In this document: in pieces, positions 58,528 to 64,000 of the stretch | Numbering within the stretch: the stretch's first letter is position 1 | Layout of the letters: every line of letters starts with the position of its first letter | Source: Vombatus ursinus | Lineage: Eukaryota; Chordata; Mammalia; Diprotodontia; Vombatidae | Direction of reading: 5' to 3' | DNA length: 64,000 bases | Assembly: GCF_900497805.2 (NCBI RefSeq) | Contig: NW_020954576.1 | Location: 67,236,061-67,300,060, forward strand | Notes under the pieces: model-generated | Told to the model about the DNA's origin: nothing | Databases searched by the model: none | The model's input: only the letters and a program-made list of their open reading frames with translations | Translations under genes and position numbers: made by a program

Positions 58528-60046
58528 GTAAGTCTGCTCCTTCACTTAAATTTCTGTGAAACAAATGCTCATACTTCAGCTAGTTATGTTAAATCAGTGG
58601 TGGATAGTATAGTCATTCGATGATTATATGAACAGTATAATGTATAATGGCTCAGAGAGCTGATAAATTTTCAGTGTGAACCTTTACACGTGAGAAATTG
58701 GCAGATGCTACTATTCAGGATTTGACTTCCTGCTTTTTTGATTATCTAGGCTTAACAAAGTAATGTAGAAAATGTTAATTTAAACTTAGAAGTGTATCAA
58801 GCATACGTTTTATTTTTCGTTCAGAGTATAGTTATTAAATATTTACTTGTACACCTCTGTATGTAAATGTGAATTATACTTAGTGGTTATCATTAAATTG
58901 TTTTCATGTTTTTAAAATTATTTCATATTTCTATGGAATTTTGGGTAGGTAGTCAAGAGAGAATAAAATATCCAGGTCTGTCCTACCATATTCAAACCAT
59001 AAAAGCAGCTAAATGATGCTCATCTTGCCCCATTAAAAATTAATGACAAATTACTGCTTTTACAGAATTTGGTTTTAGCTGATCATTACTGGTAGTTTTT
59101 AATTATTGTGAAAATTAATAATGAAGTCGAAATATATTCATTAATAGCATAATTACATATTTTCCCAAGAAAATCAAGAAAAATTGTTTTCCAGCACAAT
59201 TCTCCCATTTTAAGATATAGCAAGTGCTCTTGGCAAATGAAGGCTTCATAAGAAGAATGTTTTGTCCTTCTGAGAGCAATTAAAGGATTAAATTAAATTA
59301 TTGGACAGATGTTTTCTGGTAGGTAGGGTTCAGAGAAGGAATTTAAGACTCAGTCTTCTACTACTACCCTCTGATGCCTTTCACCACTATCCTGCCCTTC
59401 CCACTCTCCTTATATCAGACTTCCTTATACTTTCTTTGGGCTGGAGTAAAGGACTATGGAATCCAAATGTATCTCAGCTCTGATAGGCAGAGGTGAACAA
59501 TGACATATCTACTATAGTTGTCTTGTCTTTCCTCCTCTAGAATAAAGATGCCTAATCATTTAACCTGATTCTTGAAAACATAGAATTTCACAAATGTAAA
59601 TGCCATCTTTCAGTTATATGTAGATTGTCTCCTTTACCATTTCCTTCCTTTCTCTGTTTCTCATAAAAACATACTTAGTCTTACTGAATGCAGTCCTTTA
59701 CTTAATCAGAGAAGAATTCCTAAAGGAGGGAGAAATGTTAAAAAAAATGTAGAGCCTAGTTAACTTTTCTGAAGATTTATGTGAACCTGAGTTAAGTTTT
59801 ATTCTTTAGTAGCACTTCAGTACTTCCAAGATAATACTTATAATAATCATAATAGCTTACATTTAATAGAAACTGGTAAAACTTTACTGTGCTAGGATGG
59901 TTTTCAAGAATACAGTAATGTCTCCATGAGACAAAAGAATAAGACATAAATAAATGGGTGTAAAATCTTAAAGATTAATGTTATTTGCATAGTATGCTAG
60001 CAGAACAAGCCTTAAACACTCACAGTATTCATCATTATATCAGTTT

Positions 60047-60172
60047 GCATATATACATGTGTATACATACACACATGCACATGCATGTATGTGTATATAC
60101 ATGCATGTACATATAGGCATGCGTGGTTTATATGTATACATGCATGCATACACACATACATGCATATTTGTA
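60047..60172. repeat. Alternating purine-pyrimidine tract
   Basis: Degenerate CATG, TGCA, TATA and CACA steps, with many short self-complementary words (catgcatg, acatgcatgta). Confidence 0.85.
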
Positions 60173-60234
60173 CTTTTTGGATTATATCCCTGATGTAATT
60201 GAATACATGTGAGAAGACGGTAGATAGAGTGTAG

Positions 60235-60330
60235 TACTTTTAGTCATAAAGAACTGGGTTCAGATAGTATACCTTATTTACTGTGTGATCCTGGGCAGGT
60301 CACTTAATTTCTTTGCCTCAGGCAGCTTTT
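60235..60330 (+). repeat. MIR-like fragment
   Basis: ctgtgtgatcctgggcaggt followed by cacttaatttctttgcctca; sense MIR core end. Confidence 0.65.
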
Positions 60331-60432
60331 CTGGATTTGTCTACTAAGTCAGACTATAGAGAGAGTTCCCATATCAGGAAGTACCCTGTGTTGAGGGAAT
60401 CAAAGATGTTTTGTGTTTTCACATCCCCACAT

Positions 60433-60700
60433 AGGCAGCATGGAATAGCCAACCTGGAAGCCAGAAATATCTGGGAGTAAGTCCCACCTCTAACATAGAC
60501 TTGCTGTGTGGCCCCATACAAATCACTTAACTTCAGTGCTCCAGCCTCTAACTAACCTCTAACTCCCTATGATCCTAAATTGCAGTGAAGGTACTTATCT
60601 ACACTGGTAGAGAGAGTTTCTTTACCTAGAAGTTCCCTATAGTATTGAAATCCTAGGACCATTCCCAGCTCTATCGCTGTTATCTCCACATAAACTGATA
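60433..60700 (+). repeat. CORE-SINE (MAR1-like), near full length
   Basis: aggcagcatggaatagccaa, cttgctgtgtggccccatac, tggtagagagagtttcttta and gttccctatagtattgaaat. The tail blocks recur at 47240 and 62465. Confidence 0.7.
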
Positions 60701-60729
60701 ATAATAATAATAGCCTATACTTTCTATAT

Positions 60730-60935
60730 GATGTCATTTATATAGCACTTTAAGGTTGGCAAAGCAATTTTTTATATATTATCCTATCTGATATCCACTA
60801 TAGCCCTGTGAGGTATGTGCAGTTGGTATCCTCATTTTTCAGATGAAGAAAATGGGGAATTAAGTGACTTAATCAGGGTCATATAGCTTGACATCAGGAA
60901 GACCAGAGTTGCTGTCTGATTCAGGACTCCAAGTT
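60730..60935 (-). repeat. MIR element
   Basis: tagcactttaaggttggcaa, agccctgtgaggtatgtgca, tttttcagatgaagaaaatg and gtgacttaatcagggtcata; antisense MIR order. Confidence 0.78.
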
Positions 60936-60967
60936 TGGCCTGTTATGCGGTATACTATTTAACTTCT

Positions 60968-61175
60968 CCATGATGTGTGTGTTTATCACTTTAAGATTTG
61001 CAAAGTGTTTATGTACATTATCTTTTTTGATCTTCACAATACTCTTCCTGAGGTAGGTGCTGTTATTATCCCCATTTGAAGAAGTAGGTTGAAAGATTAA
61101 GTGACTTTCCCACATTGCTAATGAGTGTTTGAAGGTGGATTAAATTCAGGCCTTTTTGTTTTGCCACTGCACATA
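60968..61175 (-). repeat. MIR element
   Basis: gatcttcacaatactcttcc, gaggtaggtgctgttattat and gattaagtgactttcccaca. Same orientation as the MIR just before it. Confidence 0.75.
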
Positions 61176-62087
61176 CTGCTTTGATGCTGATATGAACAGG
61201 TTAGGGAAATCCAAATCTGATTAAAACATGTAAAAAATGCATATTTCTGGTTTTGAAAAGGATCACTGTGGCTAGAAATTATACAGTGATTTGTAATTAG
61301 GATTTATGCAGCTAGTGGCAGACTGGTAATATTGTTTTGATCCAGGTTTACTTGTCCCTTCCCTGTGAGCAAAAACCTTGGAACTTCAAAACTCACCAAA
61401 ATTTGCTTGCCACTGCAAAGTATTACAGTTGTGAAATGAGACATGAACCTTAGTATGTCCCTAAGGCATAAAGCCAGTTAATTAATTAGTTTTACTTTTC
61501 TTTCCTCGTGGTCATTTGTATTTACTTTGTGGTCTATAACATTGATCTAAGATCAATTTACTAATAGCCTATTTTTTAAGGAAGCTATGAGTATGGGAAT
61601 GTGTAGTAGTTTACAGTGTGCTAATCTTTATATAGAAATATTATATTTTACTAATCCATTATTAAGAGGACATAGCTTTGTAGTTCTTTTTACAATTCAT
61701 AGTTTTATTCAGTGCTCTAATTAATCAGTGATATTCCTCATCAGCTCAGGATTTAAGGTGCAGTCTGTGCTGGGTGTCATGGCCTGTGTAGAATCAGATT
61801 TGTGGCCTTGACATTATTAGCTCTGTGCTCTAGCCTGACTGGCATATCTCTGTAATGCATGGTTGCAGACAATTAGAAATGTTCTTGGGAACAGTTTTCT
61901 TAAATATAACATTGATACTATTATTTCTGACTCAGTCCTGACCTCTGGTGGATCTCTCTTATGTATCAAAAGGAATTAATTTAGACATGGGATTCACTTC
62001 CTGGGTTTTCCTGAATAGAGTTGTAATTGACTATGGCAGAGAACTTCAAGTCTATTTTTTTAAATTTTTATTTATTTGTTTGTGTAG

Positions 62088-62208
62088 TTGATCCATGCTG
62101 GCAAAGGAGAGGCTATTAGGATCAGGTCTATTCTGAGATCCTTAATTCCACTGGGAGATTTGGTGGGAGTTATCAGCATTGCTTTCCAGATGCCAACAAT
62201 AGCTAAAG
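62088..62208 (+). CDS. RYR2: RYR2 exon 48 (residues 2408-2448)
   Basis: 121 nt. It encodes [20 protein letters not shown] then [20 protein letters not shown] and the first base of the next codon. Arg2420, a human CPVT position, is conserved in IRIRS. Acceptor is gtttgtgtag; donor is AAG|gtaata. The next exon lies beyond the window. Confidence 0.97.
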
Positions 62209-62464
62209 GTAATATTGTTCTTTGGAATACAGTATTATGTTGAATAACAAAATGCCTGATAGAACTTTTTTTTCTGGTAGAAGTACACAATCAAGGATTC
62301 TTTGAAGATATTTAGAGCTGTATAATTTACAAAGTTCTTTCCTCATTATATTACAGATTTAATTTGATTTCTAGTCTAATCACATGTAATTTTTCATATT
62401 TCAGATATTCTGTACACAAAAGGAATTACATATGTTTTAATATCCCTATTATGTTGTTTTTCCT

Positions 62465-62630
62465 TGGTCTCTTAACCTATTAGTGCTCTAGGCGACTCTC
62501 TAAGATTATAAATTGAAGAGGTGTTGATCTACAAAGTGTTCTCATCTGAGCATTTCCCGTGTCAGTGAAATCTTAGGTCCAGTCCCTGACCCCTACTATC
62601 CTTTAATCTTCTCTTTTCTAGTTGACTATA
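62465..62630 (+). repeat. CORE-SINE (MAR1-like) 3' part
   Basis: gtgctctaggcgactctcta, gaggtgttgatctacaaagt and gtcagtgaaatcttaggtcc match the tails at 47240 and 60433. Confidence 0.65.
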
Positions 62631-62747
62631 GTCTTCCAATTTGTCTTCTTTTATAATTTATCAGTTAAGATTGTTTTATTCCCAAATTATTGACTTTTTT
62701 GACTATCCCATAGTTGGAAGGAAAAATTTTCATTTGGGTTTTCACCC

Positions 62748-63195
62748 TGCTTAACAGGCAAAACCCAGGACAAAAGAGAATTCGAAGCATTTTATTATAA
62801 GCATGTCAAGGAAGTAGCACCTTCATGGGCTGATCCCTGAAAATCAGCAATGGCTTCAAAGTGGGGACAACTTTTATACGTAACTTTAAGATAATTCAGA
62901 TAGGTATACCTCATCAAAAGAGGTGGAAAAGGGGAGGGTAGATACCCCCCACCAAGAGCATGGTGGCAAGGAATGAAGGATGGCCCTTGTGGGCCCTACC
63001 CCAAAATGGAGTCCTTGGGAGGAACTAATAAATGGGAAAAGTGGGCCACAGAAGTAGATAGTGAAGGACAGAAGTATGTCCCAAGGGTGAGAAGGCCACA
63101 GGTGCTCAGGGAAGTCCAGAATGAGAAGACAGCTAAAAGATGGGGGCCAAGTCCAGAGAGTTATTGCAGGGGTGTGCTGCTAAGTGTTAACAACA
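62748..63195 (-). mobile_element. Probable solo LTR of an endogenous retrovirus
   Basis: About 450 bases with no internal retroviral genes beside it. On the minus strand it can be read from TGTTGTTAACACTTAG to GCCTGTTAAGCA, with a polyadenylation signal near the end, as in an LTR. GC content is higher than the flanks. Flanking duplications were not confirmed and the family is not identified. Confidence 0.5.
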
Positions 63196-63394
63196 GTCAA
63201 AAAACATATATGTAGCATACTTCTAAGTTTAATTTGCGTTATTAGCCCTTTTTTTTTAATAACTTCTTAAGTCTAGAGTAGGCAATCAACAAAGTAGTAA
63301 ATCAATCCCTGATTTGTAATGTTTGCTAATTTCTGAGGTATAAATGCTTATGCTGACAATTTAACAGTTGGAAAGACTTGACTCCTAAACAGCC

Positions 63395-63610
63395 CTGGGG
63401 ATGGGAAACATTTATATAGTGCTTAACTACATTGTATTTGATCTCTACAACAACTGTACAAGTCATGTTATTGTACCTGCTTTGATGAGGAGGAAAGGCT
63501 CACGGAGATAAAATTACTTGTTCCTGTTTACATAGCCAGTAAGTATCAGAGACTAATTTGAACCCAAATCTTCTGTTTCCAAGTCTGATACTTAATCAAT
63601 TATGCCATAA
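63395..63610 (-). repeat. MIR element
   Basis: acatttatatagtgcttaac, ctctacaacaactgtacaag, tttacatagccagtaagtat and ttaatcaattatgccataat; antisense MIR order. Confidence 0.7.
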
Positions 63611-64000
63611 TGCTTAATAGTTAATGATCAAATACAGTGATCCAGGACAGTTTCTTGCAAGATCGTGAATTTCTTCTACAGTACTCCTAATAAGTGGTTA
63701 TAAATATTATAAGGTCATAAAGAGGTAAAGGCATCTAATAAAAGAGTAGAGGCAAGATTCAGAACTTTTAAGCCCAGCACTCTTTCCACTCTTCCTTAGT
63801 GATCAGCAAGGAAGAGAGAGAAGCAAGTTAGTTGTAGAGAAATGGAAATTCACTATTCCTCTTGGAAAGTGAGAAGCATAAAGTTTTACATAGACCAGAA
63901 GTTCTTCTTTTTTTTTTTCTTGGTCATAAGGTAGGATAAGACACAGGGAACAAAGGACAGAGAACTAGGTAGAGTGCTTTTCCCTCCTAGAATTCTCAGC

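Larger units (their letters stand above)
58528..62087 (+). other. Intron 47
   Basis: 3.6 kb. Nothing is recognised in 58528-60040. Then an alternating CATG/TA tract (60047-60172), a MIR (60235-60330), a CORE-SINE (60433-60700) and two antisense MIRs (60730-60935, 60968-61175). From 61180 to 62087 nothing is recognised. Confidence 0.6.
62209..64000 (+). other. Intron 48, 5' part
   Basis: Contains a CORE-SINE tail (62465-62630), a probable solo LTR (62748-63195) and an antisense MIR (63395-63610). No exon is visible to the window end. 63610-64000 shows nothing definite. Confidence 0.6.

Noticed and set aside
62973-63215. 80-codon + strand frame
   Set aside because: It lies within the probable LTR on the opposite strand, with no recognised domain.

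Overview
The window is a 64 kb stretch of a mammalian nuclear gene, and the interspersed repeats point to a marsupial. The evidence is tRNA-headed SINEs ending in cacctagctgcccc with an RTE/BovB-like tail, MAR1-like CORE-SINEs, L2 and CR1-type LINEs, and L1s with a 3' UTR I associate with marsupials. The species cannot be named from this sequence.

One host gene crosses the window on the + strand: RYR2, the cardiac ryanodine receptor (sarcoplasmic-reticulum Ca2+ release channel). I find 19 consecutive exons. Their summed length is 3,744 nt (1,248 codons), every splice phase closes, and no stop lies inside an exon. Anchoring on recalled human RYR2 landmarks (S2246, R2267, V2306, E2311, P2328, N2386, A2387, R2401, A2403, R2420; G1885/G1886) gives human residues about 1200-2448 and, by inference, human exons 30-48. 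The neighbouring exons at both ends, the promoter and the pore region lie outside.

Layout: exons 30-36 (1.8-17.8 kb) encode the end of SPRY2, the divergent region 2 area and SPRY3. Exons 37-41 (19.5-30.1 kb) encode the junctional solenoid, including the acidic divergent region 3. Exons 42-48 (42.8-62.2 kb) encode the RIH-type helical domain and the central arrhythmia hot spot. Intron 35 (8.5 kb) holds an L2, an hAT-Charlie transposase fossil, an unidentified probable processed pseudogene, a second L2 and an L1 with clear target-site duplications. Intron 41 (12.7 kb) holds an internally deleted L1, a hAT MITE nested in an L2, and several further L2 and L1 pieces. Intron 44 (7.6 kb) holds a CR1-type repeat and a 4.4 kb L1 whose 5' part is inverted (twin priming) with a 101-bp copied segment at the junction. 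Intron 45 holds a CR1-type repeat split by a minus-strand L1. Intron 48 holds a probable solo ERV LTR.

I found no second intact host gene, tRNA, rRNA, CRISPR array or new multi-gene system. The most interesting signals concern how mobile DNA touches the splicing signals of RYR2 (exon 30 and exon 41 acceptors) and the L1 rearrangements.
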